From positions 434,001 through 498,000 of the forward strand of contig NZ_JANHDK010000001.1 of NCBI RefSeq assembly GCF_024494725.1: a stretch of DNA of 64,000 bases. The letters are read 5' to 3'. How positions within the stretch are numbered: the first letter of the stretch is position 1; every line of letters begins with the position of its first letter. The notes below the pieces were generated by a model that was not told where the DNA came from, did not search any database, and saw only the letters and a program-made list of their open reading frames with translations. Positions 17,560 to 26,300 of this stretch are shown piece by piece. The translations under genes and the position numbers were made by a program. This stretch comes from Haloplanus ruber. Lineage in GTDB: Archaea; Halobacteriota; Halobacteria; Halobacteriales; Haloferacaceae.

Positions 17560-18539
17560 CCGCGGCGGACCGTCGCTCCCTGCTTGCCTTCGCGGTCACG
17601 GGTCTCCTCTTCGGAGGGACGTTCGTGGCGGCCAAGGCCGGACTCGTGTACTTCCCGCCGCTCCTCTTTGTCGCGCTCCGGTTCGATGTCGCGGCGGTCG
17701 CCCTCTTGGGCTATGCCGCGCTGACGACGGAGCGAGCGAACCTCTTTCCCCGGACGTGGCGGGACGCAGTCGCCATCCTGGCGACCGGCGTGTTCGCTAT
17801 CGGGATCACGAACGCACTCCTGTTCGTGGGCCAGGGGTACACCACGAGCGCCGTCGCCGCCATCGTGTTCAGCCTCAACCCGATCCTGACGCCCGTCTTC
17901 GCCTCGTTTCTCCTGGCTGACGAACGGCTCTCGCTTCGGGGTATCGCGGGGATGGCGCTGGGATTCGTCGGCGTCGCGCTGGTCGTCAACCCCGATCCTG
18001 CGACGCTGATGGCCGGCGGCGTGGGCAAGGTCATCCTCTTTGGGGGTGCGGTGAGCGGCGCCCTCGGTAGCGTCCTGATCCGGTGGGCGGGCGGCGGCCT
18101 ATCGAGTACGGTCCGAACCGCCTGGGGCCTCCCCTTCGCGGCGCTTTGCTGTCACCTGTTCAGCTTGGGTGCCGGCGAGACGCCTACTGCGATCACGTGG
18201 ACGCCCGAGGCCGTCGCCGCCCTCGCCTACGTCGGCCTCCTCGCCGGCGCGGTGGCCTACATCGCCTACTTCGGTCTGCTCGACGCCGCGGGGGCAATTC
18301 GGGCGAATCTCGTCTTCTACTTGGTGCCCGTCGTCGCCGCCCTCGGCGGGTGGGCGATTCTCGGGGAAGCCATCTCGACGGCCGCAGTCGTTGGCTTCCT
18401 GACGATCTTCGTCGGCTTTGCGGTGATCGGCAGTGAGTCCATCGACCTCCCGACTCTGCGGCGTGGGGTGAGCGAACGGACACCAGGCCACGCCGACGCG
18501 CCAGCCACGGACGATAGTCGGGGCATCGAGGCCGACTGA
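17556..18539 (+). CDS. EamA/DMT family transporter
   Basis: A 327-residue membrane protein starting at GTG, with ten hydrophobic helices in two EamA repeats (about 10-140 and 150-290). Signatures include GLLFGGTFVAAKAGL in helix 1, SAVAAIVFSLNPILTPVFA in helix 4, and ANLVFYLVPVVAALGG in the second repeat. The last 30 residues are a hydrophilic cytosolic tail. It is a drug/metabolite exporter-type protein of unknown substrate. The divergent FilR1 regulator may control it. Confidence 0.9.
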   Translation: MTAADRRSLLAFAVTGLLFGGTFVAAKAGLVYFPPLLFVALRFDVAAVALLGYAALTTERANLFPRTWRDAVAILATGVFAIGITNALLFVGQGYTTSAVAAIVFSLNPILTPVFASFLLADERLSLRGIAGMALGFVGVALVVNPDPATLMAGGVGKVILFGGAVSGALGSVLIRWAGGGLSSTVRTAWGLPFAALCCHLFSLGAGETPTAITWTPEAVAALAYVGLLAGAVAYIAYFGLLDAAGAIRANLVFYLVPVVAALGGWAILGEAISTAAVVGFLTIFVGFAVIGSESIDLPTLRRGVSERTPGHADAPATDDSRGIEAD

Positions 18540-19343
18540 CAGGCGTCCGTGTCCACGCTCTCGCCCCGGAAAGTTAAGTAAGCTGAAATGATGGGTCCAT
18601 GGGGGACGGTCGACACTGTCAGTCCCAGGCGGGTGGCACCCATCGACGCGACATGCCCGCATTCCGATCAGGAACACCCACTCCGCCCAGCAAAGCCGTG
18701 TCGCTGTCTCCCACGACGATGGCGGCCCCACCGCCATCGTTTCTCTCCCGGAGTCCGTGGCCGAGAAAGCGGGACCGACCGACGACTGTGGGCATCCTCT
18801 CTCGACTCCACGCTTCGCGACGCCCGATCCGGACGCGACGTGAGTTTCCACCCGTCACCCCCGCCTCATCGCTCGACGTTGGCTCGTCGGTGACCACCCC
18901 GCTCGTCGACAGTGGCCTGACGGTCCGTGCTGTCGAGTCCCGTCCCCGGACGTTGTGAGCGTCTTCACAACTACTTGGGCGGCCCACTCGCCGGGACGCC
19001 CCACTCGACGGAGGCCAGTCCTACCACGCCGAACGACGGCACGTCTCCTCACTGCGGCCACCTCTCGTCACCACACGAGAGTCTTGTCGCCTCTGCGTGC
19101 ACCCAACCACGCCAGACTCCCGATAGCGTCGGGGTCGGTTTCAACCGGCACCGCCCCTAGCCACCGTCCGACGGTCCCTTCGACCGCCGAGAGACGGGGC
19201 CGTCGCTCTGGTACGACGGATGGTGTACGACTCGTGAAAAGAAGGAGGCACGCTTCGGCATCACCGACCACTCGGGTGATGTCGCGGCCACAGTCGGCCG
19301 CTCGACGAGTCAATCGAAGCCTGGTAGCCGGTGAGCAGACCCG
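18540..19343 (+). other. 804-base stretch without a supportable intact gene; possible decayed gene
   Basis: Several ORFs run through this stretch, but their products are Arg/Pro/Ser-rich and lack the acidic composition of every real gene around them. A TATA-like TTAAGTAA near 18572 lies about 27 bases before an ATG at 18599. Beyond it, fragments in different frames resemble a SpoVT/AbrB-type N-terminus: TVDTV and GGTH near 18608-18642, and AIVSLPESVAEKAG near 18728-18769. This suggests a frameshifted remnant of a small AbrB-like regulator. From about 18860 to 19343 I see nothing recognisable. Confidence 0.35.
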
Positions 19344-20063
19344 CTACAGGTCGACGGACTGCTCGCCGGAGAGTGACTGCGGCACTTGGACGCGGATGAT
19401 ACTAGTGGCGCCACTTTCGGTGTTGACGCGGATGGTGGCAGTCTCGCCCGCGGAGAGAGGGCCGTTAACGAAGGGATCGGTGTTGGCCGTCGCGTTGAGG
19501 TCGAGCGTAACGACCAGTCGATCCGTCCGACTGTTCAGGATGAGCCCGTTGCCACGGCTCTCGTTGAGCGAGTTATCGTCGTCTTGGAGCGCGCGAGTGC
19601 GGTCGTCGGGACCAGTCGCGCCGCTCCGGTTGACGGCCGTCTCGTTCGTGAACGCGAAGCGGTCGGTGCCCTCGGGACCGACGAGTTCGAACGTCGTCGC
19701 GCTCATGTTGATGTCGCTAGCCCCCGGAGCCTTCTGGACCACCAGGGAGACCTCATTGATCACTAACGATTGGTTCTCCTTCGAAAGGTTCGCCTCCGAT
19801 TCTGAGAGAATCGTGGTGTCGTTGCCCGGATCGGTGGCGTTGGTGCTGTCGTAGATGGAGACGTTCCCAGTCTTCGACACCGGTTCGAGGCGGTCAGTGA
19901 CCTGTGCGCTACTCTGTTGCCCGGTCTGTTCTGATTGAGTCTGCAGGAAGCCAGCCGTGTTGATGAGGACGCCAGCCGCAATCGCTGCGACTAGGACCAT
20001 CGCGATGAACACGATGAGCGTCCCGATACCGACCTGCCCCCTATCCATTCGTTCTTCGAACAT
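19344..20063 (-). CDS. Archaellin (archaeal flagellin)
   Basis: A 239-residue protein starting [14 protein letters not shown]; an ATG four codons upstream fits the TATA position better but is less typical. The class III (type IV pilin-like) signal peptide is cleaved by the archaeal prepilin peptidase ahead of the hydrophobic helix [20 protein letters not shown], followed by the archaellin-type [17 protein letters not shown]. The outer domain is Asn/Ser/Thr-rich with several N-x-S/T sequons (for example NDT, NLS, NQS, NMS, NRS), suitable for N-glycosylation. No arlCDEFGHIJ genes are nearby, so this is a solitary filament subunit gene. Confidence 0.92.
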   Translation of the reverse strand: MFEERMDRGQVGIGTLIVFIAMVLVAAIAAGVLINTAGFLQTQSEQTGQQSSAQVTDRLEPVSKTGNVSIYDSTNATDPGNDTTILSESEANLSKENQSLVINEVSLVVQKAPGASDINMSATTFELVGPEGTDRFAFTNETAVNRSGATGPDDRTRALQDDDNSLNESRGNGLILNSRTDRLVVTLDLNATANTDPFVNGPLSAGETATIRVNTESGATSIIRVQVPQSLSGEQSVDL

Positions 20064-20094
20064 TATGCTGTACATTCAGTCACCGGGAATCTTA

Positions 20095-20102
20095 CTTAAG
20101 CT
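20095..20102 (-). promoter_or_regulatory. TATA-like element for the archaellin gene
   Basis: CTTAAGCT lies in the 126-base spacer before the archaellin start, about 24-36 bases upstream depending on which of the two in-frame ATGs (20075 or 20063) is used. Confidence 0.4.
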
Positions 20103-20189
20103 TCGTGTGCCAATTATCACTGGGAAAAATCGGAGGGTTTGAGAGAGTCAACTCCCCGGGCAGCGTGGTTGCAGCGAGAACGCGCTAGG

Positions 20190-20263
20190 AGCCAGGGGTG
20201 GGATTTGAACCCACGAAGTCTCGATTACAAGTCGAGTGCATGAACCGCCCATGCTCCCCTGGC
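20190..20263 (-). tRNA. tRNA-Thr (anticodon TGT)
   Basis: A 74-base cloverleaf on the minus strand. The acceptor stem GCCAGGG pairs with CCCTGGC and the discriminator is T. The D stem is GCAT/ATGC, the anticodon stem CTCGA/TCGAG encloses CTTGTAA (anticodon TGT, reading ACA), and the T arm is GTGGG-TTCAAAT-CCCAC. Positions 8 and 14, normally T and A, both read G. No CCA is encoded and no intron is seen. Confidence 0.93.
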
Positions 20264-20277
20264 ACGCCGACGGATTA

Positions 20278-20760
20278 TCAGTTCCCGCGGGAGTGTTTAT
20301 CGTTTTCGACCTTCCGCTCGAACTCGACGCGGTGTGGACGATACCCCCGCCGTTCGTACAGCCGGATCGCCCGCTCGTTGTCCGCCAGCGCCTCAACGCT
20401 GACGGCCTCGACGCCCCGCTCCTTGAGAGTCGTCTCCGCGGCGTCCAGCAGGGCGGTTCCAATCCCTTCACCCCGCCGTTCGGGGACGACGTAGAGGTCG
20501 TTGACCACGCCTCGGGTCAGATCCTGAGCGAGCGACCCTCGTTCGACGGTGTAGTGGACGAAGCCGACGACATCGCCGTCGTCGCGGGCCACGTCGAGTC
20601 GGCCGTCAGCCGCAGCCCGCGCCATCGCCGCTTTGATGGGTTCCCGGTTCGCCGCGGCACGGAGATGCGACCCGTAGCGCCGCTGACCGTTCGCCAACGC
20701 CACCCAGAGGTCCGCGACCGTCGCTGCGTCGCCCGGCTCCGCCGCTTCGACCGTCCACAT
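20278..20760 (-). CDS. GNAT family N-acetyltransferase
   Basis: A 160-residue single-domain GNAT protein. The acetyl-CoA pyrophosphate loop is in VPERRGEGIGTALL, preceded by the beta-4 strand VVNDLYV, and the C-terminal NERAIRLYERRGYRP motif is typical. It should acetylate an amine on a small molecule or protein N-terminus in the cytosol; the target is unknown. It is 15 bases from the tRNA-Thr gene on the same strand, so its transcript may run into the tRNA. Confidence 0.9.
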   Translation of the reverse strand: MWTVEAAEPGDAATVADLWVALANGQRRYGSHLRAAANREPIKAAMARAAADGRLDVARDDGDVVGFVHYTVERGSLAQDLTRGVVNDLYVVPERRGEGIGTALLDAAETTLKERGVEAVSVEALADNERAIRLYERRGYRPHRVEFERKVENDKHSRGN

Positions 20761-20836
20761 ACGTCTCGTACGGCGCCGCCGCCGAAGTCAGTTCCGTCCG
20801 CCACACTTCGCCGTCACATCAGACTGATGAAAGAAA

Positions 20837-20847
20837 GGTTTATGTTT
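20837..20847 (+). promoter_or_regulatory. TATA box for the livHMGF operon
   Basis: GGTTTATGTTT is centred about 30 bases before the livH ATG at 20872, in a tract (GAAAGAAAGGTTTATG) much richer in A/T than its surroundings, predicting a leaderless or nearly leaderless operon. Confidence 0.55.
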
Positions 20848-20871
20848 GCGTCACGTTCCCACACATGACGA

Positions 20872-21987
20872 ATGGGATTCACGGAATCGTTCACCGGACC
20901 GTGGCGGCTGACGGCCGACCGAGTGCTGGCGGCCGTCTTCGTCGCTGTCGGTCTCTTGTTTCTCGTCGATCTGTTCTGGGGGCTGCTGATCTCGGGGTCG
21001 ATTTCGTTCTCGCGACTCGGCTCGCTGGCCTGGGACGGCCTGATGCGTGGCCTCGTGATCGGTCTCGCTGGGATCGGCCTCTCGATGACCTACAGCATCC
21101 TGAACTTCGCGAACTTCTCGCACGGTGATTACATCACCAGCGGCGCGTTCGCGGGGTGGGCGACGACCTACCTGCTGGCCGGTTTGGGGCGGGCCGACGT
21201 CGGGTCGCTCCTCCTGGTCGGCGCCGGAGGCTCGGTCCTCGGCGGTGCCCTCGACATCGGCGTCACGACCACGCCCGTGGCGGTGGTCGCCGGTATCGTC
21301 GTCGCCGGCGTCGCCACCGTCCTGTTGGCGCTGGGACTCGACCGCGTCGTCTACGAGCCGATCCGCTCCGAGAGCGGGATCACCCTCCTCATCACGAGCA
21401 TTGGTGTCGCCTTCGCACTCCGATATCTGATTCAGTTCGTCTTCGGCTCCGACGTCCGGGGGACGACCGCCGCAGGGTCGATCCCGCAGCTTCAGTTGTA
21501 CTTCGTCGACGGCGTGGTCCGGATCGACGCCCACGACGTCACGCTTCTCGCGGTCACCGTCGGGTTGATGCTTGGGGTCCACGTCCTGCTCCAGACGACG
21601 AAACTCGGCAAGGCGATGCGGGCGATGTCCGACGACGAGGATCTGGCGCGTATCACCGGCATTCCCACCGAGCGGGTCGTCCGCGCGACCTGGATCATCG
21701 GCGGCGGGTTGACCGGTATCTCGGGGTACGTGTTCGTCCTCTGGAAGGGGACACTCGGGTTCAACGACGGCTGGCTGCTCCTGCTTTTGATCTTCGCGGC
21801 GGTCATCCTCGGCGGTATCGGCTCCATCTACGGCGCCATCGCCGGTGGCCTCATTATCGGCGTCACGGCCTCGGTATCGGTGCTCTGGATTCCCTCTGCG
21901 TTCTCCCGTGCGGCCGCCTTCGTCGTCATGATCGTTATCCTGCTGGTCCGTCCGCAGGGGCTGTTCTCCGGGAGGTCGACCGCATGA
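20872..21987 (+). CDS. livH: Branched-chain amino acid ABC transporter permease LivH
   Basis: A 371-residue membrane protein with about nine helices. Family signatures are SMTYSILNFANFSHGDYITSG after helix 2, LGKAMRAMSDDEDLARITGI (the EAA-like loop that contacts the ATPases) and GGIGSIYGAIAGG. The binding partner livM overlaps it as ATGA. It carries an extra hydrophobic pair around residues 100-155 compared with E. coli LivH, consistent with the longer chain. It forms half of the transmembrane channel. Confidence 0.93.
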   Translation: MGFTESFTGPWRLTADRVLAAVFVAVGLLFLVDLFWGLLISGSISFSRLGSLAWDGLMRGLVIGLAGIGLSMTYSILNFANFSHGDYITSGAFAGWATTYLLAGLGRADVGSLLLVGAGGSVLGGALDIGVTTTPVAVVAGIVVAGVATVLLALGLDRVVYEPIRSESGITLLITSIGVAFALRYLIQFVFGSDVRGTTAAGSIPQLQLYFVDGVVRIDAHDVTLLAVTVGLMLGVHVLLQTTKLGKAMRAMSDDEDLARITGIPTERVVRATWIIGGGLTGISGYVFVLWKGTLGFNDGWLLLLLIFAAVILGGIGSIYGAIAGGLIIGVTASVSVLWIPSAFSRAAAFVVMIVILLVRPQGLFSGRSTA

Positions 21988-23363
21988 GTACCGCCGACTC
22001 CGCCCGCCAACTCTGGGAGGCGGACGCGACCAAGATCCTCGTCGTCCTCGCCGCAATCTACGCCACCTACCTGCTGAGCGGCCTCGTCCTCGGATACAGC
22101 CTCCGGGGCCAGTTGAACTCCATCGCCTCGCTCACCTTCTATATTGGCGTCTTCGCCACGCTCGCACTCGCCTTGAACCTCCACTGGGGGTACACCGGAC
22201 TCTTCAATATCGGCGTTGTCGGGTTCATGGCCGTCGGCATCTACGTGATGGCCTTCGTCTCGAAGCCCCTCTACGGCTCCGGAGGCGCGGCACAGGTCGG
22301 CGGACTCGGCCTGCCGATCCCTGTCGGCATCCTGGCGGGGATGGTCGCCGCTGCCCTCCTCGGATTCGTCGTTGCGCTCCCCGCGCTCCGCTTGCGCGCC
22401 GACTATCTCGCCATCGTTACCATCGCCATGTCCGAAATCGTCCGGTTTACCTTTCTCTCCTCGACGTTTCAGCAGTTCCAGGTCCCCCACACGCTGGCCG
22501 GCGACTGGACCCGCGTCGGCTTCGGCGGCGGCAGTGGACTTATCCTCGATTTCCCCGATCCACTCTTGGCGCTGATCGACGTCCTCGGTCTCTCGACCGT
22601 CTACGACGGCCTCGTCGGTCTCGTCGGTACTGTCGTCCCGAACAATCCCGATCCGATCGTCCACAGCCTCGTCTACGGTCTCGTCCTCCTCGGGGTCGTC
22701 GCCGGCTACTTCTGGCTACTGAAGCGGACCGGCGAGTCGCCGTTCGGCCGCGTGCTGAAGGCGATTCGCGAGGACGAGGACGTGGCCCGCGCACTCGGCA
22801 AGAACACCGGGCGATTCAAGATCACATCGTTCATGCTCGGCTGTGCGCTCATGGGGCTGGTCGGTATCCTCTGGCTGATGGGCCAGGGTGCCGTCACGCC
22901 CAACTTCTTTCGGCCGCGGCTCACCTTCTTCGTCTGGATTGCACTCATCATCGGCGGTGCCGGGTCGAACACCGGGAGCGTCGCCGGTGGCGCCATCTTC
23001 GCGGCTGTCCTCTACCAAGGGCCGCTCTACTTCCAGAACCTCGTCACGAGCGTCTTCCAGCCCGGTGACGCCCCGGGGAGCTTCGGCCCGGCGGTCGCGC
23101 CGCTTATCGCGAATTTCGATCCCGTTCCCTTCCTGCTCTACACGCTCGACTCCGTCCGCCAGCTCCAGCTCGTCGTCATGGGTGTGGTGCTGATCTGGTT
23201 GATGCACAACCGCCCCGAGGGGATGCTCGGCCACCGGAAGGAGACGGCCGCGGCCATCCCGCTCGTTGGACGGTCGGAGCAGGGCGAGCGGACGGACGCG
23301 GACGCCGTCGGCACCGATCCCACACCCGCCGGCGACGCGAGCGGAGGTGAGCGAGATGAGTGA
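21984..23363 (+). CDS. livM: Branched-chain amino acid ABC transporter permease LivM
   Basis: A 459-residue permease starting at the ATG that overlaps the livH stop. It has about ten helices; NLHWGYTGLFNIGVVGFM and LRLRADYLAIVTIAMSEI are LivM signatures, SPFGRVLKAIREDEDVARALG is the ATPase-contact loop, and GGAGSNTGSVAGG follows. A periplasm-side insertion around residues 160-220 and a hydrophilic C-terminal tail of about 45 residues (Asp/Glu/Gly-rich) make it longer than bacterial LivM. It pairs with LivH. Confidence 0.93.
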   Translation: MSTADSARQLWEADATKILVVLAAIYATYLLSGLVLGYSLRGQLNSIASLTFYIGVFATLALALNLHWGYTGLFNIGVVGFMAVGIYVMAFVSKPLYGSGGAAQVGGLGLPIPVGILAGMVAAALLGFVVALPALRLRADYLAIVTIAMSEIVRFTFLSSTFQQFQVPHTLAGDWTRVGFGGGSGLILDFPDPLLALIDVLGLSTVYDGLVGLVGTVVPNNPDPIVHSLVYGLVLLGVVAGYFWLLKRTGESPFGRVLKAIREDEDVARALGKNTGRFKITSFMLGCALMGLVGILWLMGQGAVTPNFFRPRLTFFVWIALIIGGAGSNTGSVAGGAIFAAVLYQGPLYFQNLVTSVFQPGDAPGSFGPAVAPLIANFDPVPFLLYTLDSVRQLQLVVMGVVLIWLMHNRPEGMLGHRKETAAAIPLVGRSEQGERTDADAVGTDPTPAGDASGGERDE

Positions 23364-24180
23364 CGCCGACGCCGGCGCCGACGCGCAGGGCCGGTCACGC
23401 CCCGAGGTGACCGATACGCCGCTCCGGGTCGAGGGAATGTCCAAACACTTCGGCGGGATCACAGCCGTCGACGGTGCGACCTTCGAGGTAGAACGCGGAA
23501 CCCTCACCGGACTCATCGGCCCGAACGGCGCCGGCAAGTCGACGACGTTCAACCTCATCACCGGGATGCTCACCCCCGACGCCGGAACCGTCTCCTTCGA
23601 GGGCGAGGATATCACCGGACTCGAACCGTACGAAATCGCCGACCGCGGCCTCGTGCGGACGTTCCAGATCGCCCGCGAACTCCAAGAGATGACCGTCCTA
23701 GAGAACATGATGCTCGCCCCGAAGGGCCAGCGCGGTGAACGGCTCTGGCGGTCGGTCCTTCCGGTCGCTCGCCGGGACGTCGTCGACCAGGAGACCGAAC
23801 TACTGGACCGGGTGTGGGAGATTCTAGAGTTCTTCGAAATCGAACACCTCGCCGAGGAGTACGCGGGCAACCTCTCCGGCGGCCAGCGCAAACTGCTGGA
23901 GATGGCGCGGGCGCTGTTGACCGATCCGGACGTCCTGCTTCTCGACGAACCGTTCGCGGGCGTCAACCCGACGCTCGAACGCCGACTCCTCGATCACATC
24001 CACGAACTGCGGGATCGAGGCTACACGTTCCTACTCGTCGAACACGACATGGACCTCATCATGGAGAACTGCCGTCACGTGGTCGTGATGCACCAGGGTC
24101 GAATCTTGACGGAGGGGACCCCTGAGAAGGTCAAGGCGGACGAGGAGGTCATCGAGGCGTATCTGGGAGGCGACGTATGA
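23356..24180 (+). CDS. livG: Branched-chain amino acid ABC transporter ATP-binding protein LivG
   Basis: A 274-residue ATPase whose ATG lies inside the end of livM (8-base overlap). Walker A is GPNGAGKST, the signature motif is NLSGGQRK, Walker B is DVLLLDEPFAG, and the switch His is in LVEHDMD. The N-terminal 25 residues are an acidic extension before the conserved LRVEGMSKHFGGI. It hydrolyses ATP to drive uptake together with LivF. Confidence 0.95.
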   Translation: MSDADAGADAQGRSRPEVTDTPLRVEGMSKHFGGITAVDGATFEVERGTLTGLIGPNGAGKSTTFNLITGMLTPDAGTVSFEGEDITGLEPYEIADRGLVRTFQIARELQEMTVLENMMLAPKGQRGERLWRSVLPVARRDVVDQETELLDRVWEILEFFEIEHLAEEYAGNLSGGQRKLLEMARALLTDPDVLLLDEPFAGVNPTLERRLLDHIHELRDRGYTFLLVEHDMDLIMENCRHVVVMHQGRILTEGTPEKVKADEEVIEAYLGGDV

Positions 24181-24890
24181 GCGCCGACGACTTACTGATC
24201 GTCGAGTCCCTCGATGCGGGCTACGGCGACCTGCAGATCCTCGACGGCGTCGACCTCGCCGTCGGTGACGAGGAGTACACCACTATCGTCGGGCCGAACG
24301 GTGCCGGCAAGTCGACGGTGATGAAGTCCGTTTTCGGCCTCACAACGCACATGGGCGGTTCGGTTCGATTCGACGGGGGGGACATCACCGGCCTCGACCC
24401 GGAGGAGATCATCTACGAAGGGATCGGATACGTGCCACAGTCCGACAACGTCTTCGCGTCCCTTTCGGTCCGGGAAAATCTGGAGATGGGAGGGTATATC
24501 CTCGATTCGGTGCCCGAAGAGCGGTTCGACGCGGTGTTCGAGCGGTTCCCCATCCTGGCGGAGCGGTCGGCCCAGACCGCGGGGACGCTCAGCGGCGGGC
24601 AACGACAGATGCTCGCGATGGGGCGGGCGCTGATGCTCGATCCGGAACTCCTCTTGCTCGACGAGCCGAGCGCGGGGCTGGCGCCAGATCTGGTCGACGA
24701 GATGTTCGACCGCATCGACGAGATCAACGACGCGGGGACTGCGATCCTGATGGTCGAACAGAACGCGAAGGAGGCGCTTCGCCGCTGTGACCGGGGATAC
24801 GTCCTCGCCAACGGAACCAACCGCTTCGAGGGTGACGGCCGGACGCTCCTCGACGACGAGGAGGTGCGCCGGGAGTTCCTCGGCGGTTAG
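24177..24890 (+). CDS. livF: Branched-chain amino acid ABC transporter ATP-binding protein LivF
   Basis: A 237-residue ATPase overlapping livG by ATGA. Walker A is GPNGAGKST, the signature is TLSGGQRQMLAMGRALM, Walker B is ELLLLDEPSAG, and the switch region is VEQNAKEALR, where the LivF subfamily has Gln in place of the switch His. Its TAG stop overlaps the TAA of the convergent binding-protein gene by three bases, so the two transcripts meet tail to tail. Confidence 0.95.
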   Translation: MSADDLLIVESLDAGYGDLQILDGVDLAVGDEEYTTIVGPNGAGKSTVMKSVFGLTTHMGGSVRFDGGDITGLDPEEIIYEGIGYVPQSDNVFASLSVRENLEMGGYILDSVPEERFDAVFERFPILAERSAQTAGTLSGGQRQMLAMGRALMLDPELLLLDEPSAGLAPDLVDEMFDRIDEINDAGTAILMVEQNAKEALRRCDRGYVLANGTNRFEGDGRTLLDDEEVRREFLGG

Positions 24891-26227
24891 GCAGACAGCG
24901 CCGTTTCGATCACCGAGGAGTACGACGACTCGCCGATGTTGAACGCGACTTGGTCCGTGACCGTCCCGCCGAAGGTATCCTCGAACTCCCCGGTGAAGCG
25001 CTCGGAGAGCTGCTGCCCGTAGTCGTTGTTGACATAGAGCGTCGCGGCCGTCGTGTTGCCGAGCCGTTCGGAGGCGACCTGTGCCATCACGCGTCCCTGC
25101 AACTGGTCGGACGGAGCCGTCCGGAAGATGAAGTCGTCGTCCTCGAGGTTGGTGACCGAAAGCGCCGTGCTGGAAGGCGAGCAGCCGACGATCTGGTTGG
25201 GGATGAACACCTCCTGAGAGACGGGGACGTTCACGCCCGAGGACGCCGATCCACAGACGCTTGGCATGCCGGAGTTGACGAGTGACTCGGCCGCCGTGAC
25301 GCCGGTCGACGGCGAGGTCTGTGTGTCCTCGACTTGGGCGTTGACCTCGAGGTCGAGGTCGGATTCGTTGACCTGTTGGGCCGGCAACTGTGCCGCCTGA
25401 ATCATGGGCCCACCCACGGAGGCGAGATCACCTGTCTCCGGCAGGAGGATACCGACGTCGATGGTTCGGCCCATCCCACCGGGGGCGCTGTCGGCGCTCT
25501 GGCCACCGCCCTCGGGGTTTTCGCCCTCGAAGCTCTGCACCTCGATCTGACTGGTGCTTTGGGAGTCGGCACCCTCGAACTCCCAGATTGAGTAGGCCGC
25601 CGAGGCGGGGTCGCCCGCCTCGTTGAAGTTGGTCGCACTGGAGGCGCCCTGGTAGTTGATGTCGTCGCCGTTTGCCGCCGCCTCGACGGCTTCGAGGAAG
25701 TTCTGGGGGCCGTACTCGTCGCCGCTGGGGTTGGCGATCCGACGCATCTGATCGCGAACGGCCATCCCGTCGTTTTCGCCCGCTGCCGCGTTAGCGAGGA
25801 TTTGGATGGCGACCGAGTCGTAGGACTGCGAGGTGAACACCCCGGGTGACTCGCCGTACTGCTCTTCGAAGAAGCTCGCGAACGCCTCTTGATTCGGGCC
25901 ACCGGCGGCGGGGGCCGTCCCGACGACGTTCGCCATGTCGTTGCCAACTTGGCCGGGCATGGCGCCGTCGCGAAGGCCGTCCGGTACCAGAATATCGTGG
26001 TCCCCGCTGGACATCGAGTAGTAGTCCCGGAACAGTTGGATACCGCTCTCGGGATAGCCGATGACGATGAGCATCTCGGGGCCACCGTCGCCGCTATCTT
26101 CGCCGTCGCCGCCGCCATCTCCGCCGTCGCCGCCGTCTCCACCGCCGCCGATACATCCCGCGAGTCCGAGGGTACCGGCCGTTCCGGCCCCGACGAGGAA
26201 CTCACGTCGTCCGATATCACGTACCAT
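24887..26227 (-). CDS. Branched-chain amino acid ABC transporter substrate-binding lipoprotein
   Basis: A 446-residue LivJ/LivK-type binding protein on the opposite strand from its transporter genes. The start is MVRDIGRREFLVGAG: a Tat twin-arginine signal (Arg7, Arg8) followed by a lipobox with Cys25 in GLAGC. A Gly/Asp linker (about residues 26-50) tethers the domain to the membrane. The periplasmic-binding fold follows with DVGILLPETGDLASVGG-type sequence, though the two halves appear circularly arranged, with that GILLPETGD strand near residue 240 and not at the N-terminus. The substrate could be leucine-type amino acids, amides or urea. Confidence 0.85.
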   Translation of the reverse strand: MVRDIGRREFLVGAGTAGTLGLAGCIGGGGDGGDGGDGGGDGEDSGDGGPEMLIVIGYPESGIQLFRDYYSMSSGDHDILVPDGLRDGAMPGQVGNDMANVVGTAPAAGGPNQEAFASFFEEQYGESPGVFTSQSYDSVAIQILANAAAGENDGMAVRDQMRRIANPSGDEYGPQNFLEAVEAAANGDDINYQGASSATNFNEAGDPASAAYSIWEFEGADSQSTSQIEVQSFEGENPEGGGQSADSAPGGMGRTIDVGILLPETGDLASVGGPMIQAAQLPAQQVNESDLDLEVNAQVEDTQTSPSTGVTAAESLVNSGMPSVCGSASSGVNVPVSQEVFIPNQIVGCSPSSTALSVTNLEDDDFIFRTAPSDQLQGRVMAQVASERLGNTTAATLYVNNDYGQQLSERFTGEFEDTFGGTVTDQVAFNIGESSYSSVIETALSA

Positions 26228-26246
26228 ACCCACAGTAACGCTCGGA

Positions 26247-26259
26247 TAATTTATAAAAG
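26247..26259 (-). promoter_or_regulatory. TATA box for the substrate-binding protein gene
   Basis: The plus-strand run TAATTTATAAAAG is centred about 26 bases upstream of the minus-strand start at 26227, ideal for a leaderless haloarchaeal transcript, and gives the binding protein its own promoter separate from livHMGF. Confidence 0.65.
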
Positions 26260-26300
26260 CTTCCGAGAACTGAGGGTCGCCGGTTGGCGTTTCGGCCCGC

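Noticed and set aside
20851-22056. A 401-codon minus-strand ORF opposite livH
   Set aside because: Very Asp/Arg/Gly-rich mirror frame of a clear membrane permease gene; no hydrophobic or domain pattern.
26090-26160. CCGCCGTCGC tandem-like repeats
   Set aside because: They encode the Gly/Asp linker after the lipoprotein cysteine of the binding protein, a normal feature of haloarchaeal lipoproteins, not a separate repeat element.
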